Shown: positions 34,900-43,113 of the stretch, one piece after another | How the letters are laid out: every line of letters begins with the position of its first letter | Position numbering within the stretch: position 1 is the stretch's first letter | Assembly: GCF_900114315.1 (NCBI RefSeq) | Contig: NZ_FOSQ01000007.1 | Location: forward strand, 1-64,000 | Direction of reading: 5' to 3' | DNA: 64,000 bases | From: Falsiroseomonas stagni DSM 19981 | GTDB taxonomy: Bacteria; Pseudomonadota; Alphaproteobacteria; Acetobacterales; Acetobacteraceae | The notes under the pieces: model-generated | Told to the model about the DNA's origin: nothing | What the model saw: the letters and a program-made list of their open reading frames with translations, nothing else | Database searches by the model: none | Translations under genes and position numbers: made by a program

Positions 34900-35552
34900 A
34901 GATCCTGGTGGTTCGGAACAGCGAGACAGCGCCGGAGGGCGCCTTCGGCGACTGGCTGCGCGCGCAGGGGCATGAGCTGGAGATCATCGCCGGCTGTGAC
35001 GTGACGGACGCCCAGATGCAGGCGGCGCCCCTCGTCGTCATGCTCGGATCGCCGCGGGGCGTCTATGAGGGCGCGGCCCATCCCTGGATCGACGCGCAGC
35101 GCGCCATGGTGGCGAAGCGGCTGGAGGCGCAGCACCCCACCATCGGCATCTGCTTCGGCGCGCAGATGATGGCGGCCGCCGCGGGCGGCAGCGTGGCGCG
35201 CCATGCGGAGGGCGTGTTCCATCGCGGCTGGATCGGCAATGCGGAGGCCGCTGAGCCCTCCCTGGAAGGGGTGTGGCCGCGCTGGCATGGCGATGTGATC
35301 ACGCCCCCGCCGCAGGCGACGGTGCTGGCCCGCGATGCCGGCACGGTTCAGTGCTTCGCGCTGCCCAACGCCATCGCCGTTCAGTTCCACCCGGAGGCGA
35401 CACCCGCGATCATGGACCATTGGGCGAGCCTGTCGGCGCCTGGCGCCGTGGACCGCGGAGCGATGCTCGACCAGGGCGCGGTGCTGTTCGAGGAACGGCG
35501 CGCGGCGCGGGAGGCCTTGTTCGCGGAATTGCTACGGCGGGCCGGGGTGTGA
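34896..35552 (+). CDS. Class I glutamine amidotransferase-like protein
   Basis: A 218-residue protein of the GATase1 fold. The nucleophile elbow is GICFGAQMMAAAAGG with the catalytic Cys, and the His-x-Glu part of the triad is QFHPEATP near residue 167. It opens with [15 protein letters not shown]. It resembles GMP synthase-type amidotransferase domains that stand alone, for which several roles are known (for example gamma-glutamyl hydrolase or amidation of small molecules). It overlaps the transporter gene by ATGA and the GNAT gene by one base, so it belongs to the queuosine operon by arrangement; a role in deazaguanine metabolism is only a suggestion. Confidence 0.8.
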   Translation: MKILVVRNSETAPEGAFGDWLRAQGHELEIIAGCDVTDAQMQAAPLVVMLGSPRGVYEGAAHPWIDAQRAMVAKRLEAQHPTIGICFGAQMMAAAAGGSVARHAEGVFHRGWIGNAEAAEPSLEGVWPRWHGDVITPPPQATVLARDAGTVQCFALPNAIAVQFHPEATPAIMDHWASLSAPGAVDRGAMLDQGAVLFEERRAAREALFAELLRRAGV

Positions 35553-36208
35553 TGCGATCGGCACGACGGGGTGACCTGCGGCCGGCAACGCCGGCCGAGG
35601 CGCCGGATGGCGCCCGCGGCCAGTGCGGCGAAGCCAAGCCCGCGGAGCGGGCGCTGGCGATTGAGGCACCGGAAAGCAACACCAACGAGCCGCTGCAAGC
35701 GGCCGTTGGTGTGAGGCTGGACACGCCGCGCCTGCGGCTGCGGCCGCACAGCGTCGAGGATTTCGAGGCGCTGGCGACGCTCTGGGCGGACCCGGCGGTG
35801 ACGCGCTTCATCGGTGGCCGGCCGGCGACGCGGGAGGAAAGCTGGGGGCGGCTGCTGCGCTATGCCGGGCTCTGGCGGTTGCTGGGCTTCGGCTATTGGG
35901 CGGTGGAGGATCGCGAAACCGGCGCCTATCTCGGCGATGTCGGCTTCGCGGATTTCCACCGGCCGCTGGACCCCGCGCCCCCTGCCCTGCCGGAGATGGG
36001 CTGGGTGCTATCGCCCGCCGTGCATGGGAAGGGCCTGGCGACGGAGGCCGCGGCTGCGGCGCTGGCCTGGCTGGGTCGCGACTGCTTCTGCATGATCGAC
36101 CCTGCCCATGCAGGTTCGCTGCGCGTCGCCGCAAAGCTGGGCTTCGTCCAGGTTGGCGTGCCGCGTTATCGCGACGGCGTTACGACCTTGTTGATCCGCC
36201 GCCATTGA
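35552..36208 (+). CDS. GNAT family N-acetyltransferase
   Basis: A 218-residue acetyltransferase of the RimJ/RimL type. The catalytic domain begins at VRLDTPRLRLRPHSVEDFEAL (about residue 53) and has the acetyl-CoA site around GWVLSPAVHGKGLATEAAAAAL. The C-terminus VAAKLGFVQVG is typical. If translation starts at ATG 35552, the first 50 residues come from a palindromic element and a second palindrome. A GTG at 35711 directly before the domain is an alternative start, without an obvious ribosome site. Last gene of the queuosine operon; target unknown. Confidence 0.8.
   Translation: MRSARRGDLRPATPAEAPDGARGQCGEAKPAERALAIEAPESNTNEPLQAAVGVRLDTPRLRLRPHSVEDFEALATLWADPAVTRFIGGRPATREESWGRLLRYAGLWRLLGFGYWAVEDRETGAYLGDVGFADFHRPLDPAPPALPEMGWVLSPAVHGKGLATEAAAAALAWLGRDCFCMIDPAHAGSLRVAAKLGFVQVGVPRYRDGVTTLLIRRH
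35575..35667 (+). repeat. palindrome-rich interspersed element, copy 2 (start of the GNAT gene)
   Basis: About 92 bases aligned with the copy in queC and ending GGCGATTGAGGC. Translated in the GNAT frame it gives a peptide in the same register as in QueC (both start R-P, share G-E in the middle and end A-I-E). Confidence 0.7.
35681..35710 (+). repeat. near-perfect 30-base palindrome
   Basis: Arms ACCAACG (35681-35687) and GCCGCT (35689-35694) pair with AGCGGC (35698-35703) and CGTTGGT (35704-35710) around GCA, with one bulged base. It sits just before the GTG that could start the GNAT domain. Confidence 0.65.
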
Positions 36209-36217
36209 AGGCGGGGC

Positions 36218-36240
36218 CCGGGGGGCGCCACGCCCCCCGG
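36218..36240. terminator. GC hairpin between convergent GNAT and RraA-like genes
   Basis: CCGGGGGGCG (36218-36227) pairs perfectly with CGCCCCCCGG (36231-36240) around CCA. A second weaker stem follows to about 36266. No T-run. It separates two convergent genes. Confidence 0.5.
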
Positions 36241-36268
36241 CGGGGGTGCGGGGGCGGCGTCCCCGCCC

Positions 36269-36940
36269 TTACGCCTTCCCCGGCGTCTGCAACGCGTAAT
36301 ACCCGTGCCGCTTCCTGGCCTCCGCCAGGTCCACCCCCGCGCGGATGTCGCGAAGGATCAGTTCCTCCTTCGCGTCGATCGATTCCGCGATGCCCAGCAC
36401 GTCCATGGCGCGGGAGAGCGGGACGCAGACGACGCAGCTGTCATCGGCGCAGATGACATCGCCCGGGTCCACGCGGACATGGCCGAGCACGACGGGCACG
36501 TTGGTTGCGTCCAGCGCCACGCGGTCCTTGCCGGTGCGCGAATGGTTGGCGCGGGACCAGATAGGGTAGCCGTATTCGCGGCTTTCGCCGACGTCGCGGT
36601 TCACGCCCTCGATCACCGTGCCGGCGATGCCCTTGGCCTTCGCGGCCTCCGTCAGGATGTTGCCCCAGACGGTGCAGTCGATGCGGCCGCGATTGTCGAT
36701 GACGATGACGTCGCCGGCTTCCGCCAGGTGCAGGAAATCGCCCACGGTGCCGCCGGCCGGCCCCATCGGCAGGTAGCGCAGCGTCACCGCCTGGCCGCAG
36801 ATGCGCGCGCCTTGCAGCATGGGCTTCAACCCATCCACCTGCCCCGGGATGGCCAGCTTGTCGCAGGCATCCGAGACGCAGGAGGAAGGCAGCTTCGCGA
36901 AGCGCGCGATCACATCGGGGGCGAGGCGGTCGAAGGACAT
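36269..36940 (-). CDS. RraA-like / HMG aldolase family protein
   Basis: A 223-residue protein of the RraA/4-hydroxy-4-methyl-2-oxoglutarate (HMG/CHA) aldolase family. The family core is DNRGRIDCTVWGNILTEAA followed by KGIAGTVIEGVNRDV, containing the Arg-Asp pair used in metal and pyruvate binding by the aldolases. Its place at the end of a catabolic operon with a dihydroxyphthalate decarboxylase-like protein favours an aldolase role (splitting a C4-substituted oxoadipate or oxoglutarate to pyruvate) over RNase E regulation. Starts 4 bases after the stop of the preceding TctC gene. Confidence 0.8.
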   Translation of the reverse strand: MSFDRLAPDVIARFAKLPSSCVSDACDKLAIPGQVDGLKPMLQGARICGQAVTLRYLPMGPAGGTVGDFLHLAEAGDVIVIDNRGRIDCTVWGNILTEAAKAKGIAGTVIEGVNRDVGESREYGYPIWSRANHSRTGKDRVALDATNVPVVLGHVRVDPGDVICADDSCVVCVPLSRAMDVLGIAESIDAKEELILRDIRAGVDLAEARKRHGYYALQTPGKA

Positions 36941-36944
36941 GGGC

Positions 36945-37910
36945 TCAATCCGGTTGGATGTTGTTGGCGCGCACGATGGCGCCCCAGGTCTCGACCTGCC
37001 GCGCGAAGAAGACGCGGAGTTCCTCGGGCGAGGAGAGGACCAGGCGCGCCTGCTGGGTTTCCGTCATCACGCGGCGGGCGCGTTCCTCCGACAGCGCTTC
37101 GCGCAAAGCGGCGTTCATGGCGGCGATGGTGGCGGGCGGCGTGCCGCGCGGGCCCCAGACGCCCCACCAGGCCTCGGCCTCCAGCCCCTGGTAGCCGGCT
37201 TCGGCGGAGGTCGGCGTATCCGGCAGGCCGGCCAGTCGCGTCGGCCCGAACTGCATGAGGGGGCGGAGCGATCCGCCGGCGATGTGGGGCAGCATCAGCG
37301 CGGCGCTGCCGATCATCATGTCCACATGGCCCGCCACCGCATCGTTCACCGCGAGGCCGCCGCTGCGATAGGGGACGTGCTGGAAGCTCGTGCCTTCCCG
37401 GTCGCCGAGTTGGATCATCGTCAGGTGCCCGATGGTCCCGTTGCCGGTGGAGCCATAGGAGACGCTGTCCCGCTGCGCCTTCGCCCGCGTGACGGCATCC
37501 GCCATGGTGCGGAAGGGCTTGTCCGGCTTGCAGGCCACGGCATAGGGCGAACCACCGATCAGCATGACGGGATCGAGGTCCGTCAGCACGTTCAGCGGCG
37601 GCGTGCGCAGCAGGGCCGGGATGGTCGCGTGGCTGTCGAAGGTCAGCATCCAGGTCAGGCCATCCGGCCGTGCCTTGGCCACGATATCCGCGCCGATGGA
37701 ACCTGCGGCGCCGGAGCGGTTCTCCACCACCACCGTCGCGCCGAGCCTGGCGCCGACACCCGGTGCGACCAGCCGTGCGACGGCATCGGTGGAACCGCCG
37801 GGGCCGAAGGGCACGACGATGCGGATGGTGTTGGACTGCGCGCTGGCGATGCGCGGCGCGGCAAGCACCGCGGCGGCGCCGAGCAGGGCGCGCCGGTTGA
37901 TCCGGACCAT
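36945..37910 (-). CDS. TctC/Bug family periplasmic substrate-binding protein
   Basis: A 321-residue receptor with leader MVRINRRALLGAAAVLAAPRIASAQ. Motifs are IVVPFGPGGSTDAVARL, VVVENRSGAAGSIG, FQHVPYRSGGLAVND and LPDTPTSAEAGYQG. It is the fifth gene of the molybdenum hydroxylase operon, so its ligand is probably a substrate or product of that pathway. No membrane partner is encoded in the operon. Confidence 0.9.
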   Translation of the reverse strand: MVRINRRALLGAAAVLAAPRIASAQSNTIRIVVPFGPGGSTDAVARLVAPGVGARLGATVVVENRSGAAGSIGADIVAKARPDGLTWMLTFDSHATIPALLRTPPLNVLTDLDPVMLIGGSPYAVACKPDKPFRTMADAVTRAKAQRDSVSYGSTGNGTIGHLTMIQLGDREGTSFQHVPYRSGGLAVNDAVAGHVDMMIGSAALMLPHIAGGSLRPLMQFGPTRLAGLPDTPTSAEAGYQGLEAEAWWGVWGPRGTPPATIAAMNAALREALSEERARRVMTETQQARLVLSSPEELRVFFARQVETWGAIVRANNIQPD

Positions 37911-37939
37911 GGACTAATCCTCCCGAGTTGAGCCGGCGT

Positions 37940-38896
37940 TCAGACGCCGTGCGTCGTCTCGTGGAAGAGTGCCTCCGGCTGCACGTCCTGGGAAGTCAGG
38001 CCATCGGCGGCGGAGAAGCGGCACATCGCGGCCATCTCCGCCCGGTTGCGGCGGAAGCCGTAGGGCCAGGGGTCGCCGCCCATGAATTCGGTCTGCTTCG
38101 CGACTTCCGACGCGATCCAGGGGATGGAGACGCGCAGCACATTCACCATCGCGGCCTCCGCCAGCGCATGGGCCTTGGCGGCACTGAAGGCGTTGAACAG
38201 CGCCATGGCCAGGCCAGGATTGGCGGCGGCGACATCACGCCGGATGGCGATGCAGTGCATGATCGGGAAGAAGCCGGTGGCCTTGTAGTAGGCTTCCTCA
38301 TGGGTCCGGAAATCGGGGAACAGGCGGGCGACGGGCGCCGTACCGTTCACGAAGCAGGCAGGCGGGCGGGGGGCGATGACGGCATCGATCTCGCCCCCGG
38401 CCAGCATGGCGTCGAGCGTCTGGCCCTCCGCGATGCTTTCCTTGCGGATGTGGGGCGGCAGCACGATGGGCGTGCGTTCGCCCGCGACCTTCCAGGTGAT
38501 GCCGGACAGATCGACGCCATAGTGGTCGCGCAGCACGCCGCGCACCCAGACCGCCGCGGTCTGCTGGTATTCCGGCAGGCCGATGACGCGGCCGGCCAAA
38601 TCCTTCGGCCCGGTGATGCCGCGGTCGGTGCGGATGTAGATGGCGGAATGGCGGAAGGCGCGGGACGGGAAGACGGGCACGCCGATGTAGCGGCTGTCAC
38701 CGCGCGCGACGGAGAGGATGTGGCTGCCCATCGACATCTCCGTGATGTCGTAGCGGGCTTCCCGCATGGCGATGCGGAACAGGTCCTCCGGCTCCCCCGG
38801 CGTGAAGGCGATGTCGAAACCCTCGACCTTGATGCGCCCTTCCACCACGGCGCGGGTGCGATCGGTCAGCGTGCAGGCGAGGGAAAGCTGGGTCAT
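37940..38896 (-). CDS. 4,5-dihydroxyphthalate decarboxylase-like protein
   Basis: A 318-residue protein resembling the Pht5/PhtD decarboxylase family, which shares the periplasmic binding protein type II fold. Landmarks are LACTLTDRTRAVVEGRIKVEGFD, the segment SMGSHILSVARGDSRYIGVPVFPSRAFRHSAIYIR, and HCIAIRRDV. No signal peptide, so it is probably a cytoplasmic enzyme rather than a receptor. It overlaps the molybdenum subunit gene by 4 bases. In this context it could decarboxylate a hydroxylated ring acid made by the hydroxylase. Confidence 0.75.
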   Translation of the reverse strand: MTQLSLACTLTDRTRAVVEGRIKVEGFDIAFTPGEPEDLFRIAMREARYDITEMSMGSHILSVARGDSRYIGVPVFPSRAFRHSAIYIRTDRGITGPKDLAGRVIGLPEYQQTAAVWVRGVLRDHYGVDLSGITWKVAGERTPIVLPPHIRKESIAEGQTLDAMLAGGEIDAVIAPRPPACFVNGTAPVARLFPDFRTHEEAYYKATGFFPIMHCIAIRRDVAAANPGLAMALFNAFSAAKAHALAEAAMVNVLRVSIPWIASEVAKQTEFMGGDPWPYGFRRNRAEMAAMCRFSAADGLTSQDVQPEALFHETTHGV

Positions 38897-41040
38897 GCAT
38901 CATCCATGGCGCGGGCGATATTCTCGGGCGTGAAGGGCCAGCGCGTGACGCGCACGCCGAGCGCATCGGCGATGGCATTGGCGATGGCGGCGATGACGGG
39001 GCCGAGGCTGCATTCACCGGCGCCGAGTGGGGGCGCTTCCGGCCGCGCGATGAGTTCGGCCTGGACGCGCGGCACATCTGTAAAGCGGAGGATCGGGTAG
39101 GTTTCCCAGCTATCCGACGTGACGTTGCGCGCATCGTGCCGCACGGCTTCCAGCAGGCAGAGCGACGTCGCCTGGATGGCGCCGCCCTCGATCTGGTTCA
39201 GCGATCCGTCGGGGTTCACGACCTCCCCCACATCGGCGGCGAGCCAGAGGCGCTTGCAGCGGATGCGCTCACCGGCCTCGATCTCCGCCACCGCGGCACA
39301 CCAGGCGCCGCTGCCCTTGTAGCGGGAGACGGCGAGGCCCATGCCGATGCCATCGCGCTTCTGCCGGTTGGGCCAATCCGCCATCCGGGCGGCGCGGGAC
39401 AGGACATCGCGGGACCGCGCATCGTCGAGGTGACGGAGGCGATGCGCCAGCGGGTCCTCCGCGGCCTGGGCCGCGAGTTCGTCCATCACGCTCTCGATCG
39501 CCCAGACATTCACCAGCGCGCCCAGGCCGCGCAGCGCGGAGGTGCGGAGCGGCATGGCGGTGATGCGCGCCATGTCGACCTTCAGCGCAGGCACGCGATA
39601 GGGCGGGACGGCATTGCGCTGCGCGCCGCCACCGCCGGCCAGCGGCGGGTTGATGGCGGGCGGCACGGGGAAGCCATCCGCCATCATGGAAGCCGCGAGC
39701 AGCGTCGGCAACGCGCCGCGGCCGGGGCGGCCGGAATGCCCGTTGGAGAGCACCTGCTGCGACCAGCGGAGCAGCGTGCCATCCGCCTCGGCCTCCGCCG
39801 CCACATCGACGATCATCGCGGGGGATGCGGGGCCCCAGGCGAGTTCCTCCGCGCGGGACCACAGCACGCGGATCGGCGTGCCGGGATGGGCGCGGGCGAT
39901 GAGGGCGGCATCGAGCGCGACATCATCCGCGCCATTGTGGCCGTAGCAGCCGGCACCCTCGACATGGTGGAGGATGATGTTGTCCGCCGGCATCCGGAGC
40001 GCCTTCGTCAGGTCGGCGCGGAGGTTGTAGATGCCCTGGCTGTGGCACCAGATCTCCACCGTATCTCCAGTCCAGGTCGCGACGGCGCATGACGTGCCGA
40101 TGGAGCCGTGGGTGATGAAGGGGCGGAAGAAGCGGCGCGCGATCCGGCGCGCGGGCGCGGGGGTTTCGGCGCTGCGTTCCAGCACGATGGAATCCTCGCG
40201 CGGCGCGGAGTCCATCCAGGCCTCGATCGCGTGTTCCTCCGGCAGCGTATCCGCCGCATCCCAGCTGGCGCGGGCGGCCAGGCGGGCGGCGGCTGCCTCC
40301 GCGTGGTGTTCCTGGGTGGCCAGGGCGGCGAGGACGCTGCCATCGCGGAAGATGGTGGCGCCGCCGGGCAGCGGGCCGTCGCGGAGCGCCGCGAGCGTCG
40401 CGCCGCGTGCGGCGGGGCGGACCATGCGGGCATGCATCATGCCGGGCAGGCGCATATCATGCACGAAGCGCGGCTGGCCGAATATCTTGGCCGGCAGGTC
40501 AAGCCGGGGCGCGGAGGTGCCGGCGATCCGGCGGGCGCTTGCTGGCTTGGCGCGGTCGCCCGGCGTGGCCTCGACAGCCAGCAGCGCGGCATCGGCCATG
40601 GACCAGTAGGAACCCAGCACGCGGCCATCCGGGGCGACGAAATCGCCGTCCTGCACCGCAATGTCCTCGCGCGGCACACCGGTCTTCTGAGCCGCCACAC
40701 CGACGAAGATCGCGCGCGCCTCGGCGCAGGCATGGCGGATTGCCATGCCGGATTCCTGGACGGAGAGGCTGCCGCTCGTCACGGCCTCATCCGGGCTTCC
40801 CGGCGTGGAGGCCGGGCGCACCACCAGGCGGGGCAGCGCGACATCCAGCTCCTCGGCGGCGATCTGGGCGAGTGCCGTGATGATCCCCTGCCCCAGCTCC
40901 ACCTTGCCCGGCGTGATGGTCACGGTGCCCCCGGGCTGGATGGACAGCCATTGGTCGAGCCGCCGGTTCACATGCAGGCTGCCGGGGAGCTTCGGCTTGT
41001 CGTCGCCACCCTGCACGGCGTTGCGGAAGGCCAGGTTCAT
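38893..41040 (-). CDS. Xanthine dehydrogenase family molybdopterin-binding subunit
   Basis: A 715-residue large subunit of a molybdenum hydroxylase, of the two-subunit isoquinoline 1-oxidoreductase/nicotinate dehydrogenase (IorB/NicB) type. Recognisable parts are GTVTITPGKVELGQGIITAL near the N-terminus, SVQESGMAIRHACAEARA, AGCYGHNGADDVALDAALIA, and a C-terminal LGAGECSLGPVIAAIANAIADALG with the catalytic Glu. No cytochrome extension is present, unlike NicB proteins. It would hydroxylate an N-heterocyclic or aromatic substrate with water oxygen. It pairs with the 2Fe-2S gene just upstream (4-base overlap). Confidence 0.88.
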   Translation of the reverse strand: MNLAFRNAVQGGDDKPKLPGSLHVNRRLDQWLSIQPGGTVTITPGKVELGQGIITALAQIAAEELDVALPRLVVRPASTPGSPDEAVTSGSLSVQESGMAIRHACAEARAIFVGVAAQKTGVPREDIAVQDGDFVAPDGRVLGSYWSMADAALLAVEATPGDRAKPASARRIAGTSAPRLDLPAKIFGQPRFVHDMRLPGMMHARMVRPAARGATLAALRDGPLPGGATIFRDGSVLAALATQEHHAEAAAARLAARASWDAADTLPEEHAIEAWMDSAPREDSIVLERSAETPAPARRIARRFFRPFITHGSIGTSCAVATWTGDTVEIWCHSQGIYNLRADLTKALRMPADNIILHHVEGAGCYGHNGADDVALDAALIARAHPGTPIRVLWSRAEELAWGPASPAMIVDVAAEAEADGTLLRWSQQVLSNGHSGRPGRGALPTLLAASMMADGFPVPPAINPPLAGGGGAQRNAVPPYRVPALKVDMARITAMPLRTSALRGLGALVNVWAIESVMDELAAQAAEDPLAHRLRHLDDARSRDVLSRAARMADWPNRQKRDGIGMGLAVSRYKGSGAWCAAVAEIEAGERIRCKRLWLAADVGEVVNPDGSLNQIEGGAIQATSLCLLEAVRHDARNVTSDSWETYPILRFTDVPRVQAELIARPEAPPLGAGECSLGPVIAAIANAIADALGVRVTRWPFTPENIARAMDDA

Positions 41041-41504
41041 GCGGGCTGCCCTATCGCCGCGGCGCGCAGCACGGCGCGGATGATGCGGTTGTGGCTGCCG
41101 CAGCGGCAGAGATGCGGATCGAGCGCCGCGCGGACGTCATCCTCGGTGGGCGCCGGCTTGTCGCGCAGCAGGACGGAGGCGCGGAGCAGGATGCCGGAAA
41201 GGCAGAAGCCGCACTGCCCAGCCTGGAGTTCGAGAAACGCCGTCTGCAGGGGATGCGGCGCTTCCGGCGTGCCGAGGCCCTCCACCGTCGTCACGCTGCG
41301 CCCCGCCACCACGCCGCTGTGCAGCGTGCAGCTATAGGCGGGCTGGCCATCGACCAGCACCAGGCAGGCGCCGCATTGTTCCGCCCCACAGCCATAGCGC
41401 GTGCCCGAAAGGCCGAGCGGCCCGCGCAGCGCGGCGAGCAGCGGCGCCTCATCCTCGATCGGCGCGGCCACCGCCGCGCCGTTCAGGGTGAAGGAAACGC
41501 TCAC
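41037..41504 (-). CDS. (2Fe-2S)-binding subunit of a molybdenum hydroxylase
   Basis: A 155-residue electron-transfer subunit. The first cluster motif is GCGAEQCGACLVLVDG with a later Cys (AYSCTL). The second is QAGQCGFCLSG with HLCRCGSHNRI. This is the normal small subunit of IorA/NicA-type enzymes. It passes electrons from the molybdenum centre; the final acceptor is unknown because neither FAD nor cytochrome subunit is encoded here. Overlaps both neighbours by 4 bases. Confidence 0.93.
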   Translation of the reverse strand: MSVSFTLNGAAVAAPIEDEAPLLAALRGPLGLSGTRYGCGAEQCGACLVLVDGQPAYSCTLHSGVVAGRSVTTVEGLGTPEAPHPLQTAFLELQAGQCGFCLSGILLRASVLLRDKPAPTEDDVRAALDPHLCRCGSHNRIIRAVLRAAAIGQPA

Positions 41505-42466
41505 GTCGGCGTCATGCGCGCCATGCGGATGTATTCCGCCTGGCGCGTGATGTCGCGGCGCAGGAAGGCATCGAAATCCGCGATCGACATCGGCAGCGGC
41601 GCGGCGCCGGCGCGGGCCTGGGCTTCCTGGGTGGCCGGCAGCGCGAGGATGCGGTTCACCTCCGCATTCAGCCTTTCCTTGATGGGCTGCGGCAGCGCGG
41701 CCGGCGCCATCAGGCCGAGCCAGATGGATGCCTCGAAGCCCGGCAGCGCTTCCGCCACCGCCGGCACTTCCGGCATCAGCGGGCTGCGCGTCGGCCCCGT
41801 GGTGCCAAGCGCGCGGACGCGGCCGCCCGCGACCTGTTCGCGCATGGTCGGGATGGCGTCGAACATGATCGGCACCTGGCCCGCGATCAGCGCCGTGCGG
41901 GCCTCGTTCGATCCGCGGAAGGGCACGTGCTGCGCCTGCACGCCAGCCATGGCGAGGAAGACCTCCCCCGCCACGTGATAGGGCGTGCCGGGGCCGGAGG
42001 AGGCGTAGTCATACCGCCCGGGATTGGCGCGCAGCAGCGCGATCAGTTCCGGCACCGTGGTGGCGGGGATGGAGGGGTGCACGGCGAGCACGTGGTAGGC
42101 GACGTTGATGGCCGCGACCGGCGCCAGGTCCCGCATCAGCTGGTAGGGCCGGTTGGGGATCAGCGTCTCATTCGCCGTGTGGGTGTTCGACATCAGCAGC
42201 AGCGTGTAGCCATCGGCGGGCGACTTCACGACGAGGTCGGTGCCGATCACGGCGCCGGCGCCGGGCCGGTTCTCGATCACGAAGGGCTGGCCGAGGGATT
42301 GCTGCAGCTGCTCCCCCAGGAAACGCGCCGCGACATCGGCGGAGCCGCCAAGGCCGAAGGGCACCACGATCTTCACCGGCCGGTTCGGCCAGGCGCCCTG
42401 AGCCGATGCGATGGACGGCGCCGCCAGCAGCCCCGCCGCGCCCAACATCAGTCTGCGTGAGATCAT
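41501..42466 (-). CDS. TctC/Bug family periplasmic substrate-binding protein
   Basis: A 321-residue receptor, first gene of the molybdenum hydroxylase operon, preceded by GGGAGGG. Leader MISRRLMLGAAGLLAAPSIASAQG. Motifs are IVVPFGLGGSADVAARFL, FVIENRPGAGAVIG, YDYASSGPGTPYHVAGEVF and MPEVPAVAEALPG. Translation of the hydroxylase genes is coupled to it by overlaps. Ligand unknown, probably linked to the pathway. Confidence 0.9.
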   Translation of the reverse strand: MISRRLMLGAAGLLAAPSIASAQGAWPNRPVKIVVPFGLGGSADVAARFLGEQLQQSLGQPFVIENRPGAGAVIGTDLVVKSPADGYTLLLMSNTHTANETLIPNRPYQLMRDLAPVAAINVAYHVLAVHPSIPATTVPELIALLRANPGRYDYASSGPGTPYHVAGEVFLAMAGVQAQHVPFRGSNEARTALIAGQVPIMFDAIPTMREQVAGGRVRALGTTGPTRSPLMPEVPAVAEALPGFEASIWLGLMAPAALPQPIKERLNAEVNRILALPATQEAQARAGAAPLPMSIADFDAFLRRDITRQAEYIRMARMTPT

Positions 42467-42531
42467 GGGTCCCTCCCGGTGCAACCGTTTGCGGCTACAT
42501 TGTCCATGCCGGCCGGAAGGGCAAGGGTGTT

Positions 42532-43113
42532 TCAGAACCCCGCCATTTCCCGCCGCACCCGGGCCAGGAAGCTCGCGCGCTGGTGTTCCGTGGCGCGGTT
42601 CATGTCGTAGAGGGCGTGATACTGCACCGCCGCCCGCCCGCCGCTGACCACGCGGAAGTAGCGCGTGACGATCTTGCGGGGCGGGTCGCCCATCATCATC
42701 GCCGTCCAGCGCGGGCGCCCATAGGTGCTGATCCCCGCCACCTTCCTGATGTGCAGCAGGTTGGGGGAGGCCACGCCATCCTCCAGCCTGAAGGACACGC
42801 CCGGCAGCATCACGCGGTCCATCCAGCCCTTCAGGATGGCGGGCAGGCCGAAGCACCAGGTGGGGAAGGACAGGACCAGGGCCTCGGCCTCCATCAGGCG
42901 GCGGACGTAATCCGCCACGGGCTCCTGGTTCGACGGCACCTCGTGGTAGCCGCGGCGTTCCTCGGCGCTCAGGACCGGGTTGAAGCCTTCCGCATAGAGG
43001 TCGCAGAAATCCACCTGGTGGCCGGCATCGCGCAGCCCGTCCCGCGCGGCGCGGCTGATGGCGGCATGGAAGCTGTCTTCCAGCGGATGGGCGTAGAGGT
43101 AGTGGATACGCAT
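42532..43113 (-). CDS. NAD(P)H dehydrogenase (quinone)-type flavodoxin-fold protein
   Basis: A 193-residue FMN/FAD flavodoxin-like protein of the NQO/KefF/MdaB family. It has the N-terminal YAHPLEDSFHAAI phosphate loop, CDLYAEGFNPVLS, and FPTWCFGLPAILKGWMDRV, the usual flavin-contact segment. It may reduce quinones or quinone-like aromatic products. The start overlaps the stop of the cupin gene by one base. A same-length paralogue lies on the other strand at 43616. Confidence 0.85.
   Translation of the reverse strand: MRIHYLYAHPLEDSFHAAISRAARDGLRDAGHQVDFCDLYAEGFNPVLSAEERRGYHEVPSNQEPVADYVRRLMEAEALVLSFPTWCFGLPAILKGWMDRVMLPGVSFRLEDGVASPNLLHIRKVAGISTYGRPRWTAMMMGDPPRKIVTRYFRVVSGGRAAVQYHALYDMNRATEHQRASFLARVRREMAGF

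Noticed and set aside
37940-38896. Periplasmic receptor for an ABC transporter
   Set aside because: The fold is shared with receptors but no signal peptide is present and the sequence follows the dihydroxyphthalate decarboxylase pattern.
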